Shown: positions 1 to 9,026, numbered from the stretch's first letter. The stretch is 64,000 nt of DNA from Streptomyces sennicomposti (GCF_019890635.1 NZ_JAIOAB010000003.1:124001-188000), one strand, 5' to 3'. Notes: generated by a model from the letters alone, not told the origin. Made by a program: numbers and translations.

Positions 1-439
1 GGCGGTGATGCGCCATCGCTCCGGGGCGGGACGCCGCCGACTCCGGGGTGCGGTGCCTCCGGCGCCGACAGGGCCGGGCGCCCGACGCGAGGCGTCGCCC
101 GCGTCCCGTCCGCGCCTCCGGCCCCGGACCGGCGGCCGTTCCTGCGGCGCGTCGTTCCCCGCGCCGACGCGGCGCGAGGGCCCCACAAGTACCCGCCATG
201 TCACGCCAGTTGACGCGTGTAACGCACCGGCGGCCCTTGACGCCGAGTGTTGGCTGAGGGTTTGCTGTCCGTGATCAGCCGACGGTCGGCCGGTGACCGA
301 AGGGCGGGCCGCGGCGAGCGGACCGGACGGGGCGGCGCCGACCCGACCCGCCCGCGGAACCCGTACGAGGACCGGCGTGCGCAGCACGGACACCACACGA
401 ACACAGCACCAACGAAGAGCGCGTAGAGGAAGTCCCGCG
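1..439. other. Left-edge intergenic stretch, no gene supported
   Basis: No reading frame here has a convincing start, ribosome binding site and amino-acid composition; the open frames are Arg/Pro-rich, as expected for shadows in GC-rich DNA. Two TTGACG hexamers (210-215 and 237-242) could be -35 elements for the gene that starts at 440, but I see no clear -10 partner. Confidence 0.5.
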
Positions 440-1390
440 GTGCCCCCACCCCCGCCTCCCCTCGGCCGCGGCCGCAAGCGTGCGGCCCAGGCCTTCGACG
501 CCGCTCTCGACGACGCCGAACTCGTCACCGCCCGGGCCGCGTTGGCCCAGGGGCGATGGCAGGCCGTACGCACCCTGCTGGCCGCCACCGGCGACGACTG
601 GGACCGGCGCGGCCACCGCGTCGCCGTCCTGGCCGAACCGCCGCACACCGCGGCCTGGGCCCGCGACTGGCTGCTGGCCGAACCCGAGTCCGCCGACGCC
701 TCCGTCCTGCTCGGCATGGCGCTGGTCCGGCGCGCCCTGCGCGGCGAGGAGAAGCCCGAGAACGCCCGCGAGACCTGCCGGGCGGCGGCCGCCCTCGCGC
801 CCGCCGACCCCACCCCGTGGCTCGGGCTGCTCCTGCTGGAGCGCGCCCTGGGCGAAGAGGCCGACGTGGTCCGCCTCTTCGACGAGGTACGGCTGCGCCA
901 CGCCGACCACCACCACGCCCACCATGTGATGGTGGCCGCGCTCGCCGAGCGCCACGCCGAGGCCGGCCCGGACCCGCTGCACGAGGTCTACGACTTCGCC
1001 AACTGGGCCGCCGAGCAGGCCCCCGCCGACTCCCCGCTCGCCATCCTGCCCGTGGTCGCGCACGCCGAGCGCTACCGCGTCCTGGCCACCGCCGGCCTCG
1101 CGAGTGCCGACCCGGCGGCCTCCGGCCACTGGGCGGGCCGCCGGGCCCGGCAGGTGATGAAGTCCGCCTTCGACTGGTGGCTGGAGTGGGGCCAGGAGGG
1201 CCACCCGCGGCACATGATCGACCTGAACTACCTCGCGCACGCCAAGCACTGCGAGGGCCGCGCGGCCGAGGCCGCCGCGCTCTTCCTCCGCATCGGCGAG
1301 CACGCCACCCCGGCGCCGTGGTCGTACCCCGACCGCGACCCGTACACCGCCTTCCGCACCGCCCGCGCGAGCGCCCTGGGCACCGCCTAG
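440..1390 (+). CDS. Conserved actinobacterial protein with TPR-like helical repeats
   Basis: The product is 316 residues. I chose the GTG at 440 because AGAGGA lies 9 nt upstream and the protein-like sequence begins there; the frame stays open upstream but is low-complexity. The sequence is Ala/Leu/Arg-rich and helical, with paired-helix segments resembling tetratricopeptide repeats (for example the region around residues 80-140), a His-rich turn near residue 155 and a conserved-looking end rich in Trp and Asp. There is no signal peptide, membrane segment or catalytic motif. The family appears to be restricted to actinobacteria. A scaffold role is only an inference from the fold; the function is unknown. 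Confidence 0.75.
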   Translation: MPPPPPPLGRGRKRAAQAFDAALDDAELVTARAALAQGRWQAVRTLLAATGDDWDRRGHRVAVLAEPPHTAAWARDWLLAEPESADASVLLGMALVRRALRGEEKPENARETCRAAAALAPADPTPWLGLLLLERALGEEADVVRLFDEVRLRHADHHHAHHVMVAALAERHAEAGPDPLHEVYDFANWAAEQAPADSPLAILPVVAHAERYRVLATAGLASADPAASGHWAGRRARQVMKSAFDWWLEWGQEGHPRHMIDLNYLAHAKHCEGRAAEAAALFLRIGEHATPAPWSYPDRDPYTAFRTARASALGTA

Positions 1391-1619
1391 CCCACCGGCC
1401 CGGCGCCGGCCCCCACGCACGACCGCAAGCCCGCACACAGCACGACCGCACCGAAGATCAAGCCCGCACCACCGCACACAGCACCACCGCACACAGCACG
1501 GCAGCACCACCGCACCGAAGAGCAGGCCCGCACACAGAGCAAGCCGCAAGTCCGCAAGTCCGCAACCGAACACGAGCCACCCCCGCAAGCCTCCCGAGGC
1601 CCGAAAGGACGGTCCCCCG
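1391..1619. repeat. Intergenic region with degenerate direct repeats
   Basis: Between the helical-repeat gene and the permease lies a CA-rich, GT-poor stretch in which CCGCACACAGCAC recurs in several imperfect copies. A longer block (ACCGCACCGAAGA followed by a CCCGCAC) occurs twice, near 1446 and 1508. The strand asymmetry is strong. I see no gene; the permease promoter should lie near the right end. Confidence 0.5.
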
Positions 1620-3167
1620 ATGACGACGGGCAGTTCGAGCACGAGCAGACCCACCGCCGGCGGCGACGGCATCAGCACCTTCAAGGGACAGGAGCGGGCG
1701 CTGCGCGCCGACCGCCTCGGCACGGGCGGCCTGCTCCTGTCCGTGCTGGCCGCGACCGCCCCGCTGATGGTGGTCGCCGGCGTGATGCCCACCACGTTCG
1801 CGGTGATGGGCATCGTCGGACAGCCCCTGCTCTTCGTGGTCCTCGGCGTGGTCCTGATCCTCTTCAGCGTCGGCTACGCCGAGATGAGCCGCCACGTCCA
1901 CAACGCGGGCGCCTTCTACGCGTACATCTCCCGCGGCCTCGGCGGCACCGCCGGGGCGAGCGCCGCACTCGTCGCGCTGGTGGCGTACAACGCGCTCCAG
2001 GTCGGCATCTACGGCATCTTCGGCTTCGAGGTCTCCAACCTCTTCGACACCTACGCCGACGTCACCGTGGCCTGGTGGATCCCCGCGCTGGTGGCGGTCG
2101 CCGCCGTCGGCGCGCTCGGCTGGCTGAAGATCGACGTCAACGCGCGCGTGCTCGGCGTCCTGCTGGTGATCGAGGTGATCCTGGTGGTCGTCTTCGACGT
2201 GGCCGCGATCGGCGACCCCGCCAAGGAGGGCCTGTCCCTGCACGCCTTCAACCCCGACACCCTCTCCGGCGCCGGGATCGGCACCGCGCTGTGCTTCTGC
2301 ATCGCGGCCTTCCTCGGCTTCGAGCAGGCCCCGGTGTACGCGGAGGAGACCAGCCGCCCGCACCTCCTCGTCCCGCGCGTGATGTTCCTGGCGGTGGCCG
2401 GCGTCGCCGTCTTCTTCGCCGTCAGCAGCTGGGCGCTGACCGTGGCCACCGGCCCGTCCGCGATCGTGGGCACCGCGCGCAAGGAGAGCGCCGGGCTGCT
2501 GTTCACGCTCACCGAGTCCCGGCTCGGCGGCACCTTCACGGACGTCCTGCACGTCCTGTTCGTCACCGGCATGTTCGCGGCCATGCTCAGCTTCCACAAC
2601 GTGGTGGCGCGCTACGCCTTCGCCATGGGCCGCGAGGGCCTGCTGCCCGCGGCGTTCGGCCGTACCTCCAGCGCCAGCGGCGCGCCCGCCACGGGATCGC
2701 TCTCGCAGACCGTCTTCTCGCTGGTCGTCGTGATCACCTTCGCCGTGGCCGACGACAAGCCGACCGGGGACCCCACCGCGCCCGTGCTGCACCTGTTCAC
2801 CTGGGGCGGCAACATCGGCGCGCTCGGCGTGATCCTGCTGATGGCGGCGGCCTCCCTGTCGGTGATCGTCTTCTTCGTACGGCGCGGGGCCGCGGCGGCG
2901 CAGTCCTGGCGGCTGGTCACCTCCGCCCTGGCCGGCCTCGCCCTGCTGGTGATCGCCGTCTACACGGTCAAGGACTTCGACGTCCTGGTCGGCACCGGCC
3001 CCGGCTCGGCGCTCAGCCGCGTCCTGCCCGGCGTCATCGGCCTCGCCGTCGTCGTCGGCCTGGTCCAGGGCGCCGTACTGCGCAGGCGCAGGCCCGAGGC
3101 GCACGCCCGCATCGGGCTCGGCAACGAGGCGTTCCAGCTGGACAAGGCGGCCGAACCGCAGCCGTAG
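1620..3167 (+). CDS. APC-family amino acid permease
   Basis: This 515-residue integral membrane protein has about 12 hydrophobic segments, the first starting near residue 37 after a soluble N-terminus. The early stretch (residues 20-110, including FKGQERALRADRLGTGGLLL and a YAEMSRH segment) is typical of the amino acid-polyamine-organocation superfamily, which moves amino acids or amines by proton or solute antiport. The ATG at 1620 follows AAGGACGG. The substrate cannot be read from the sequence, and no catabolic enzyme sits beside it to suggest one. It is probably transcribed alone or with the helical-repeat gene upstream, on the same strand 229 nt away. Confidence 0.88.
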   Translation: MTTGSSSTSRPTAGGDGISTFKGQERALRADRLGTGGLLLSVLAATAPLMVVAGVMPTTFAVMGIVGQPLLFVVLGVVLILFSVGYAEMSRHVHNAGAFYAYISRGLGGTAGASAALVALVAYNALQVGIYGIFGFEVSNLFDTYADVTVAWWIPALVAVAAVGALGWLKIDVNARVLGVLLVIEVILVVVFDVAAIGDPAKEGLSLHAFNPDTLSGAGIGTALCFCIAAFLGFEQAPVYAEETSRPHLLVPRVMFLAVAGVAVFFAVSSWALTVATGPSAIVGTARKESAGLLFTLTESRLGGTFTDVLHVLFVTGMFAAMLSFHNVVARYAFAMGREGLLPAAFGRTSSASGAPATGSLSQTVFSLVVVITFAVADDKPTGDPTAPVLHLFTWGGNIGALGVILLMAAASLSVIVFFVRRGAAAAQSWRLVTSALAGLALLVIAVYTVKDFDVLVGTGPGSALSRVLPGVIGLAVVVGLVQGAVLRRRRPEAHARIGLGNEAFQLDKAAEPQP

Positions 3168-3328
3168 CAGTGCGTCCCCCGGCGGTCCCCCGGGCGGCTT
3201 CTCAGCGGCTCCCCGACGGCTCCCCGGCGGCTCCCGAGAGGGCGACGGAAGCCGGAAAAGATGACGGAAGTCTGACGAGGACCCGCGTTCCCTGGCCCCG
3301 CCCGGGGCGCGGGTGCTCGAATGGAGAC

Positions 3329-4162
3329 GTGCATTCCGAACCGCCCGGACACCCGGGACCACCCGGACCCCCGGGACCGCCCGAGGGCCCCGAACCGTCC
3401 GAGGGCTCCGGACCGCCCCAGGGCTCCGGACCCGCCGAGGAGCAAGGCCCCCCGGAGGAGTCCGGCCGCCCCGTCGGCCGCCGTGTCTTCCTCGCCACCC
3501 TCGGACTCGGCGCCCTCGGCGTGGCCGCCGCGCCCACCCTGCAACGCGGCCTTGAGGACTTCCTCGGCGCCGCCTCCGGCCGCGACCCCACGGGCCTGAC
3601 CGGACTGCTCCCCAACGGCGGCGGCTTCCGCTACTACTCCGTCACCGCCTCCGTGCCGCACCGCGACGCCGCCGACTACCGCCTCACCGTCGACGGCCTG
3701 GTGGACCGCCCGACGACGTACACGCTGGCCGGCCTCAGAGCCCTGCCGCAGACCCGCACCGTGCGCGACGTGCAGTGCGTCACCGGCTGGCGGGTGCCCC
3801 GCACGCCCTTCGAAGGCGTCCGCCTGTCCCGGCTGCTGGACGCGGCCGGAGTGCGCCCCTCGGCGAAGGCGGTCCGCTTCACCTGCTTCGACGGCGCCTA
3901 CACCGAGAGCCTCACCCTCGCCCAGGCCCGCCGCCCCGACGTGCTGGTCGCACTGCGCATGCGGGACCAGGACATCGGCCACGACCACGGCGGCCCGGTC
4001 CGCCTCTACGTCGCCCCCATGTACTTCTACAAGTCCGCCAAGTGGCTCTCCGGCATCACCGTCACCGACGAGGTGAGGCCCGGCTACTGGGAGGAGCGCG
4101 GCTACGACGTCGACGCCTGGGTCGGCCGTTCGAACGGACGCGGCGATGACCCCACGAGCTGA
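3329..4162 (+). CDS. Sulfite-oxidase-fold molybdopterin oxidoreductase, membrane-targeted
   Basis: The product is 277 residues from the GTG at 3329; the nearest GGAG is only 2 nt away, so the start is not firm. Residues 3-45 are Gly/Pro/Glu-rich with collagen-like GPP triplets. Then comes GRRVFLATLGLGALGV at residues 50-65, a twin-arginine motif plus hydrophobic core that suggests Tat export with the cofactor already bound (tatA and tatC lie at the far end of this window). The body matches the SUOX/MsrP molybdopterin fold: the QCVTGW motif contains Cys150, the expected Mo-thiolate ligand. The stop overlaps the start of the cytochrome b gene by 17 nt, so the two should be co-translated and form one electron-transfer unit. 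The substrate is unknown. Confidence 0.85.
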   Translation: MHSEPPGHPGPPGPPGPPEGPEPSEGSGPPQGSGPAEEQGPPEESGRPVGRRVFLATLGLGALGVAAAPTLQRGLEDFLGAASGRDPTGLTGLLPNGGGFRYYSVTASVPHRDAADYRLTVDGLVDRPTTYTLAGLRALPQTRTVRDVQCVTGWRVPRTPFEGVRLSRLLDAAGVRPSAKAVRFTCFDGAYTESLTLAQARRPDVLVALRMRDQDIGHDHGGPVRLYVAPMYFYKSAKWLSGITVTDEVRPGYWEERGYDVDAWVGRSNGRGDDPTS

Positions 4163-4772
4163 CACCTTTGCGCCGCCCGACGCCGCCGTCCGCCGCTTCG
4201 GCCCCGCCCAGCGGTGGGTGCACCGCGCCACGGCCGCGCTGATGGGGGTGTGCGTGGTGACGGCGGCCTGCCTCTACGTCCCCCAGCTCGCCGTCCTCGT
4301 CGGCCGCCGCGACCTGGTCGTCCGCCTCCACGAGTGGGCCGGGCTAGCCCTGCCGGCGCCCGTCCTGCTGGGGCTGGCCTCCCGCGCCTTCCGCGCCGAC
4401 CTGCGGCTGCTGGACCGGTTCGGCCCGCACGACAAGGTGTGGCTGCGGGCCGCGCTGCGCCGCGACAAGCGCCGCTCGGCGCGCCCGGCCGGAAAGTTCA
4501 ACGCGGGCCAGAAGGTCTACGCCGCCTGGATCGCCGGGGCCGCGCTCGTGATGCTCGGCACCGGGCTGCTGATGTGGTTCACCCGGCTCGCCCCGCTGAC
4601 CTGGCGCACCGGCGCGACCTTCGTGCACGACTGGCTGGCCCTGACCGTCGGCGTCGTGCTGGCCGGCCACATCGGCATGGCCCTCGGCGACCCGGAGGCC
4701 CGGCGCGGCCTGCGCACCGGGCTGGTCAGCCGTCGGTGGGCGGAGCGCGAACACCCGCTGTGGCGGCCGTAA
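4146..4772 (+). CDS. Cytochrome b561 / formate-dehydrogenase-gamma-like membrane subunit
   Basis: The protein has 208 residues and about four membrane segments (roughly 28-50, 64-80, 125-147 and 160-180). Histidines at 26, 62, 161 and 175 are placed as expected for two b-type haem ligations. The segment KFNAGQK (117-123) is characteristic of the cytochrome b subunits that serve molybdenum oxidoreductases. The ATG at 4146 lies inside the end of the upstream molybdoenzyme gene (17-nt overlap in another frame), which supports translational coupling. The likely job is to pass electrons between the quinone pool and the exported molybdoenzyme. Confidence 0.87.
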   Translation: MTPRADTFAPPDAAVRRFGPAQRWVHRATAALMGVCVVTAACLYVPQLAVLVGRRDLVVRLHEWAGLALPAPVLLGLASRAFRADLRLLDRFGPHDKVWLRAALRRDKRRSARPAGKFNAGQKVYAAWIAGAALVMLGTGLLMWFTRLAPLTWRTGATFVHDWLALTVGVVLAGHIGMALGDPEARRGLRTGLVSRRWAEREHPLWRP

Positions 4773-4793
4773 ACCCTGGGGACGCGGGGGCGA

Positions 4794-5557
4794 CTACAGC
4801 ACGCTCGTCATGCCGCCGTCGACGTACAGCACCTGCCCGGAGACGAAGTCCGCGGCCGGCGAGACGAGGAACAGCAGCCCGCCCACCAGGTCCTCGGTAC
4901 GCCCCCACCGCCCGGCCGGGGTACGCCCGCGCACCCAGGAGCCGAACTCCTCGTCCTCGACCAGCGGCCGGGTCAGCTCGGTCTCGATGTAGCCGGGGCC
5001 GAGCCCGTTGACCTGCACCCCGTGGGGCCCCAGTCGGCGCACATGCCCTTGGTGAGCATCTTCAGCGCGCCCTTGGCCGCCGCGTAGGGCGCGATGCCGG
5101 GGCGGACCACCTCGCTCTGCAGCGAGCAGATGTTGACGATCTTGCCGTGGCCGCGTGCGGTCATCCGCCGGGCCGCCTCCCGCCCGACCAGGAAGGCGCT
5201 GGTGAGATTGGTGTCCAGGACGCGGTGCCAGTCGGCCTCGGTGAACTCCAGCAGGGGCGCGCGCAGTTGCATGCCCGCGTTGTTCACCAGGATGTCGAGC
5301 GGGCCCACCCGCTCCTCGACGTCCGCGACGCCCGCGGCCACCGAGGCGCCGTCGGTCACGTCGAACGCGGCCGTGTGCACCCGGTCGCCGGGCAGCGCGG
5401 CGGCGGCCCCGGCCAGCGTGTCCGCGTCGCGGCCGTTGAGGACGACCGTGCAGCCGGCCTGGGCCAGACCGCGGGCCAGGGCCAGTCCGATGCCCCGCGA
5501 GGAGCCGGTGACCAGGGCCGTGCGGCCGGCGATGTCGAAGAGGGGGTGAGCCGTCAT
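4794..5557 (-). pseudogene. SDR-family gluconate 5-dehydrogenase-like gene with one frameshift
   Basis: The first part (5557 down to about 5025) encodes a normal short-chain dehydrogenase start: TGSSRGIG cofactor loop, NNAG, and the YAAAK catalytic pair. After the segment KGMCADWGP the frame shifts; the next frame continues without loss into HGVQVNGLGPGYIETELTRP and ends at 4794 with the usual VDGGM C-terminus. The 764-nt span is one base short of a 254-residue gene, and the break lies in a GGGGCCCC run (about 5018-5030), so it is a single-base deletion or a base-calling error. The neighbours (gluconate permease, gluconokinase, FadR-type regulator) point to interconversion of gluconate and 5-ketogluconate (IdnO-like). 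Confidence 0.75.
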
Positions 5558-5567
5558 CGCCGTGCCC

Positions 5568-6965
5568 CTACAGGATCAGGGAGAGGGCGAGGACCAGGGC
5601 CCCGGCCACCACGGACAGGATCGTCTCCATGAGCGACCAGGTCTTGATCGTCTGCCCGACGTCCAGCCCGAAGTACTCCTTCACCAGCCAGAAACCGGCG
5701 TCGTTGACGTGGCTGAAGAACAGCGAGCCGGCGCCGATCGCGAGGACCAGCAGGGCGGTGTGGGTGGTCGACATGTCGGCCGCCAGCGGGGCGATCAGAC
5801 CGGCCGCCGAGACGGTCGCCACGGTCGCCGAACCGGTCGCGAGCCGGATCACCACCGCGATCAGCCAGGCCAGCAGCACCGCCGGGATCGACCAGTCCTT
5901 GGAGATGTCCAGGATCATCTGGCCCACGCCGCAGTCGATCAGCGTCTGCTTGAAGCCGCCGCCCGCGCCCACGATGAGCATGATGCCCGCGATGGGCATC
6001 AGGCCCTTCTCGACGGTGGAGTTGATCCGCTCCTTGCTGAACCCGGCCGGCCGGCCCAGCGTGAAGATGCCCACGATCACCGCGGCCAGCAGCGCGATCA
6101 GCGGGGAGCCGATCACGTCGAACACGCGCTGCGTGGTGTCCGCCGGGTCGTCCACGACGATGTCGACGAGCGCCTTCGCCAGCATCAGCACCACCGGCAG
6201 CAGCACCGTGGACAGCGCGGCGGCGAAGCTCGGGCGGCGCTCCAGCTGCTCGGAGGCGCGCTGCGGGAGCATCCGGTCCGGGGCGGGCACGTCCACCCAG
6301 CGGGCCGCGACCTTGGAGAACAGCGGACCGGCGATGATCACCGAGGGGATCGCCACGACGATGCCCAGCGCCAGCGTCACGCCCAGGTTGGCCTTGAGCG
6401 CGTCGATCGCGACCAGCGGGCCGGGGTGCGGCGGGATCAGACCGTGCATCACGGACAGACCCGCCAGCGCGGGTATGCCGATGCGCATCAGGGAGTAGTT
6501 GCCGCGCTTGGCCACCATCAGCACCACCGGGATCAGCAGCACGATGCCGACCTCGAAGAACAGCGGCAGACCGATCACCGAGGCGATCAGCACCATCGCC
6601 CACGGCATGGCCCGGCCTCCGGCCTTCGCCAGGATCGTGTCCACGACCTGGTCCGCGCCGCCCGAGTCGGCGAGCAGCTTGCCGAGGACGGCGCCCAGCG
6701 CGATCAAGACGCCGACGCCGGCGACCGTCGATCCCAGGCCGGTGGTGAAGCTGGTGATCGCCTTGTCCAGGGGCGCCCCGGCGACCGCGCCGAGCACCAG
6801 CGACCCGATGGTCAGCGACAGGAAGGCGTGCAGCTTGAACTTGGTGATGAGCAGGACGATGACGGCGATGCCCGCCAGGACGGCGATGCCCAGCTGAGCG
6901 TGTCCGGCCGAGGTGATCGGCGAGGGCGCGTCCGCTGCCAGCATCTCGACGCTGAGTCTGGTCAC
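5568..6965 (-). CDS. gntP: GntP-family gluconate:H+ symporter
   Basis: This 465-residue protein has about 12-14 hydrophobic segments and closely resembles gluconate permeases (GntP/GntT); residues 70-130 contain the GAVLGKLLADSGGAD stretch typical of the family. I chose the GTG at 6965 because AAGGGA lies about 8 nt upstream; sequence further upstream in this frame is low-complexity. It lies between gluconokinase (74 nt upstream on the same strand) and the SDR dehydrogenase (11 nt downstream), forming a compact gluconate uptake and catabolism operon. It is probably repressed by the divergent FadR-type regulator. Confidence 0.92.
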   Translation of the reverse strand: MTRLSVEMLAADAPSPITSAGHAQLGIAVLAGIAVIVLLITKFKLHAFLSLTIGSLVLGAVAGAPLDKAITSFTTGLGSTVAGVGVLIALGAVLGKLLADSGGADQVVDTILAKAGGRAMPWAMVLIASVIGLPLFFEVGIVLLIPVVLMVAKRGNYSLMRIGIPALAGLSVMHGLIPPHPGPLVAIDALKANLGVTLALGIVVAIPSVIIAGPLFSKVAARWVDVPAPDRMLPQRASEQLERRPSFAAALSTVLLPVVLMLAKALVDIVVDDPADTTQRVFDVIGSPLIALLAAVIVGIFTLGRPAGFSKERINSTVEKGLMPIAGIMLIVGAGGGFKQTLIDCGVGQMILDISKDWSIPAVLLAWLIAVVIRLATGSATVATVSAAGLIAPLAADMSTTHTALLVLAIGAGSLFFSHVNDAGFWLVKEYFGLDVGQTIKTWSLMETILSVVAGALVLALSLIL

Positions 6966-7038
6966 GGGGGTGATCCCTTGGGGGTGAAGAGGGGTGGGGT
7001 TCAGGTGTGCCGCGGCCGCCGGCCGTGGGGGAGGGGCG

Positions 7039-7584
7039 TCACCGGGGGGACGGTTCGGCCCCGGCCGGCGGCGTGGCGGCGTCGAGGTCGTCCAGGGCGG
7101 CGACGGCGCGCGCGGTGATCTCCTCGGGAGAGCCGGCCACGTCCACCGCCACACCGCGCTCGTCCGCTTGGAGCGGCTGAAGCGTGGCGAACTGGGAGTC
7201 CAGCAGGGCGGTCGGCATGAAGTGGCCCTGACGGTGCCCCATGCGGTCCTCGATGAGCTTCCGGTCGCCCGTCAGATGGACGAACACGACGTCCGGAGCC
7301 GCGGCCCGGAGCCGGTCGCGGTACGACCGCTTCAGCGCCGAGCTGCTCACCACCCCGCCGAGTCCGGCCCGCCCGTGGGCCCAGGCGCCGATGGCGTCCA
7401 GCCACGGCCACCGGTCCTCGTCGTCGAGCGGCGTCCCGGCCGACATCTTGTCGATGTTGGCCTGCGGATGGAAGTCGTCGCCCTCGGCGTACGGGACGCC
7501 GAGCCGGTCGGCGAGCAGGGGACCGATCGTGGTCTTGCCCGTGCCGGCGACGCCCATCACCACGACGACGTGGGGGGTGCGCAT
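7039..7584 (-). CDS. gntK: Gluconokinase
   Basis: The 181-residue P-loop kinase phosphorylates D-gluconate to 6-phosphogluconate, which feeds the pentose phosphate pathway. The Walker A motif GVAGTGKT spans residues 11-18. The segments EGDDFHP, PWLD and SCSALKRSYRD-like (here SSSALKRSYRD) are hallmark gluconokinase motifs, and the length is normal. The ATG at 7584 follows GAGG with a 5-nt gap; an upstream ATG at 7638 would add 18 uncharacteristic residues. It is the first gene of the gluconate operon, followed by the permease. Confidence 0.93.
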   Translation of the reverse strand: MRTPHVVVVMGVAGTGKTTIGPLLADRLGVPYAEGDDFHPQANIDKMSAGTPLDDEDRWPWLDAIGAWAHGRAGLGGVVSSSALKRSYRDRLRAAAPDVVFVHLTGDRKLIEDRMGHRQGHFMPTALLDSQFATLQPLQADERGVAVDVAGSPEEITARAVAALDDLDAATPPAGAEPSPR

Positions 7585-7642
7585 CACTGCCTCGCTGTCT
7601 TCCTCGACATGCGACGCCGACATCCGGCGTCGCCACACTGAA

Positions 7643-7690
7643 ACCTATTAGGTACGACGAATTCAAGAGTCTGTGACATATAAGTCTGAC
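7643..7690. promoter_or_regulatory. Candidate operator region of the divergent gluconate locus
   Basis: The 54-bp part of the gntK-regulator gap upstream of the regulator holds a perfect 11-bp palindrome, ACCTATTAGGT (7643-7653), and two GTCTG direct repeats 15 bp apart (7669 and 7684) flanking an AT-rich ACATATAAG. Local AT content is far above the surroundings, as expected for a promoter. Binding by the adjacent FadR-type regulator is an inference. Confidence 0.35.
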
Positions 7691-7726
7691 TTTTTCATCG
7701 CGTGATCCACCCCGTACGCTGAGTCC

Positions 7727-8428
7727 ATGACCACACCGGGCCGGGGGCTGCACGGCCGCGTCCTGGACGCCCTCGGCCCCGCCATCACCGCCGGCGAGTA
7801 CCCTCCGGGCAGCGTGCTGCGCACCGACGAACTCGCGCAGAGTTTCGACGTGTCGCGCTCCGTGATGCGCGAGGCGGTCCGCGTGCTGGAGTCCATGCAC
7901 CTGGTCGCGTCCCGCCGCCGCGTCGGCGTCACGGTGCTCCCCGCGGACGAGTGGAACGTCTACGATCCGCAGGTCATCCGCTGGCGCCTCGCCGGCGCCG
8001 ACCGCGCCCGGCAACTGCGCTCCCTGACCGTGCTGCGCTCGGCGGTCGAACCCGTCGCGGCCGGCCTCGCCGCCCGGCACGCCACGCCCGAGCAGTGCTC
8101 GGAACTCACCGAGTGCGCCCTCGGCATGGTGGCCAACTCACGCGGCCACCGCCTGGACCGGTACCTCCTGCACGACGTCGCCTTCCACCGGGTGATCCTG
8201 TGCGCCTCGGGCAACGAGATGTTCGCCCGCCTCGGCGACGTCGTCGCGGAGGTGCTGACCGGACGCACTCAGCACGAGGTCATGTTCGAGGACCCCGACC
8301 CGGCCGCCGTCACCCTGCACGTCCGGGTCGCCGAGGCGGTCCGCGCCGGCGACGCCGAACGCGCCGAACAGCTCACCCGCGAGATCACGGTCGGCGCACT
8401 CCAGGAACTGGACATCCTGGCGCCGTAG
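7727..8428 (+). CDS. gntR: FadR-subfamily GntR transcriptional regulator of the gluconate genes
   Basis: The 233-residue protein has an N-terminal winged helix (about residues 8-75; helix-turn-helix around LRTDELAQSFDVSRSVMREA) and a C-terminal all-helical FCD ligand-binding domain. It is divergent from the gluconokinase-permease-dehydrogenase operon, the arrangement known for GntR-type gluconate repressors, so it probably represses those genes until gluconate or 6-phosphogluconate binds. The start has no Shine-Dalgarno; a TACGCT hexamer ends 6 nt before the ATG, which suggests a leaderless mRNA. Confidence 0.9.
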   Translation: MTTPGRGLHGRVLDALGPAITAGEYPPGSVLRTDELAQSFDVSRSVMREAVRVLESMHLVASRRRVGVTVLPADEWNVYDPQVIRWRLAGADRARQLRSLTVLRSAVEPVAAGLAARHATPEQCSELTECALGMVANSRGHRLDRYLLHDVAFHRVILCASGNEMFARLGDVVAEVLTGRTQHEVMFEDPDPAAVTLHVRVAEAVRAGDAERAEQLTREITVGALQELDILAP

Positions 8429-8434
8429 CGCACG

Positions 8435-8512
8435 GGGGGAGCCCTTCAGCCGGCGGCAGCCCTTCACCCGGGGGGTAGCCCTTCACCCCGGGGGGAGGCC
8501 CCTCAGCCGGGG
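8435..8512. repeat. Four degenerate ~20-bp direct repeats between convergent genes
   Basis: About four copies of a unit resembling GGGGAGCCCTTCAGCCGG occur back to back between the regulator stop and the YchJ-like stop. No gene fits here. The repeats may act as a weak bidirectional terminator, since G- and C-runs alternate. Confidence 0.45.
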
Positions 8513-8522
8513 CTGCCCGGCG

Positions 8523-8897
8523 CTACTCGGGAAAGTCCCCGTCGACGTACACCCACGCCCCGTCCACCCGCTCGAACCGGCTGTGCTCCTGCAGCGCGCC
8601 GCCCCGGTAGGAGGCGCGGAACGTCACGGTCCCGGTGGTGTGGAAGGCGGTGCCGCCCGTCGTCCCGAGGATCTCCAGCCCCGTCCAGCGCATCCCCGGG
8701 TCCAGGTCCAGCCGCGCCGGCCGGGTCCGCGGATGCCAGGTGCGCAGCAGATACGCCGCGTCCCCGCGCACGAAGGCGCAGTACCGCGACCGCATCAGCG
8801 CCTCGGCGGTCGGCGCCTCGGCGGCCCCCGAGTGGAAACGGCCGCAGCACTTCTCGTACGGCTCGGGCAGCCCGCACGGGCAGGAACGCGTGGTCAT
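8523..8897 (-). CDS. YchJ/UPF0225-family SEC-C motif protein
   Basis: The product has 124 residues. The N-terminus carries the zinc-binding SEC-C cysteines (SCPCG then EKCCGRFH; Cys6, 8, 17 and 18), followed by an NTF2-like domain with MRSRYCAFVRGDAAYLLRTW, the family signature. The biochemical role of this family is unknown. The start could be the ATG at 8897, preceded by GAGGG at a tight spacing, or at 8906, three codons upstream. It is convergent with the gluconate regulator. Confidence 0.85.
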   Translation of the reverse strand: MTTRSCPCGLPEPYEKCCGRFHSGAAEAPTAEALMRSRYCAFVRGDAAYLLRTWHPRTRPARLDLDPGMRWTGLEILGTTGGTAFHTTGTVTFRASYRGGALQEHSRFERVDGAWVYVDGDFPE

Positions 8898-9026
8898 GGC
8901 CCTCATTCTGCCCGCGCCCCCGCAGCCGCCCGCCACCGGCCGCCGTGGTGCCGCCCTCGCCCGGCGGGGGCACAGTGGAAGGGGACGACGAGCGAACCGG
9001 CGACCACAGCTGAGGAGGGACGGACG

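Noticed and set aside
275-1813. Long minus-strand open frames (up to 512 codons) opposite the first gene
   Set aside because: Composition is Val/Gly/Arg-rich without motifs, and the frame is the antisense of the real helical-repeat gene, a common artefact of high-GC DNA.
3329-3460. Collagen-like coding run as a separate small gene or non-coding repeat
   Set aside because: It is in frame with the molybdoenzyme and continues directly into its Tat motif, so it is treated as part of that protein.
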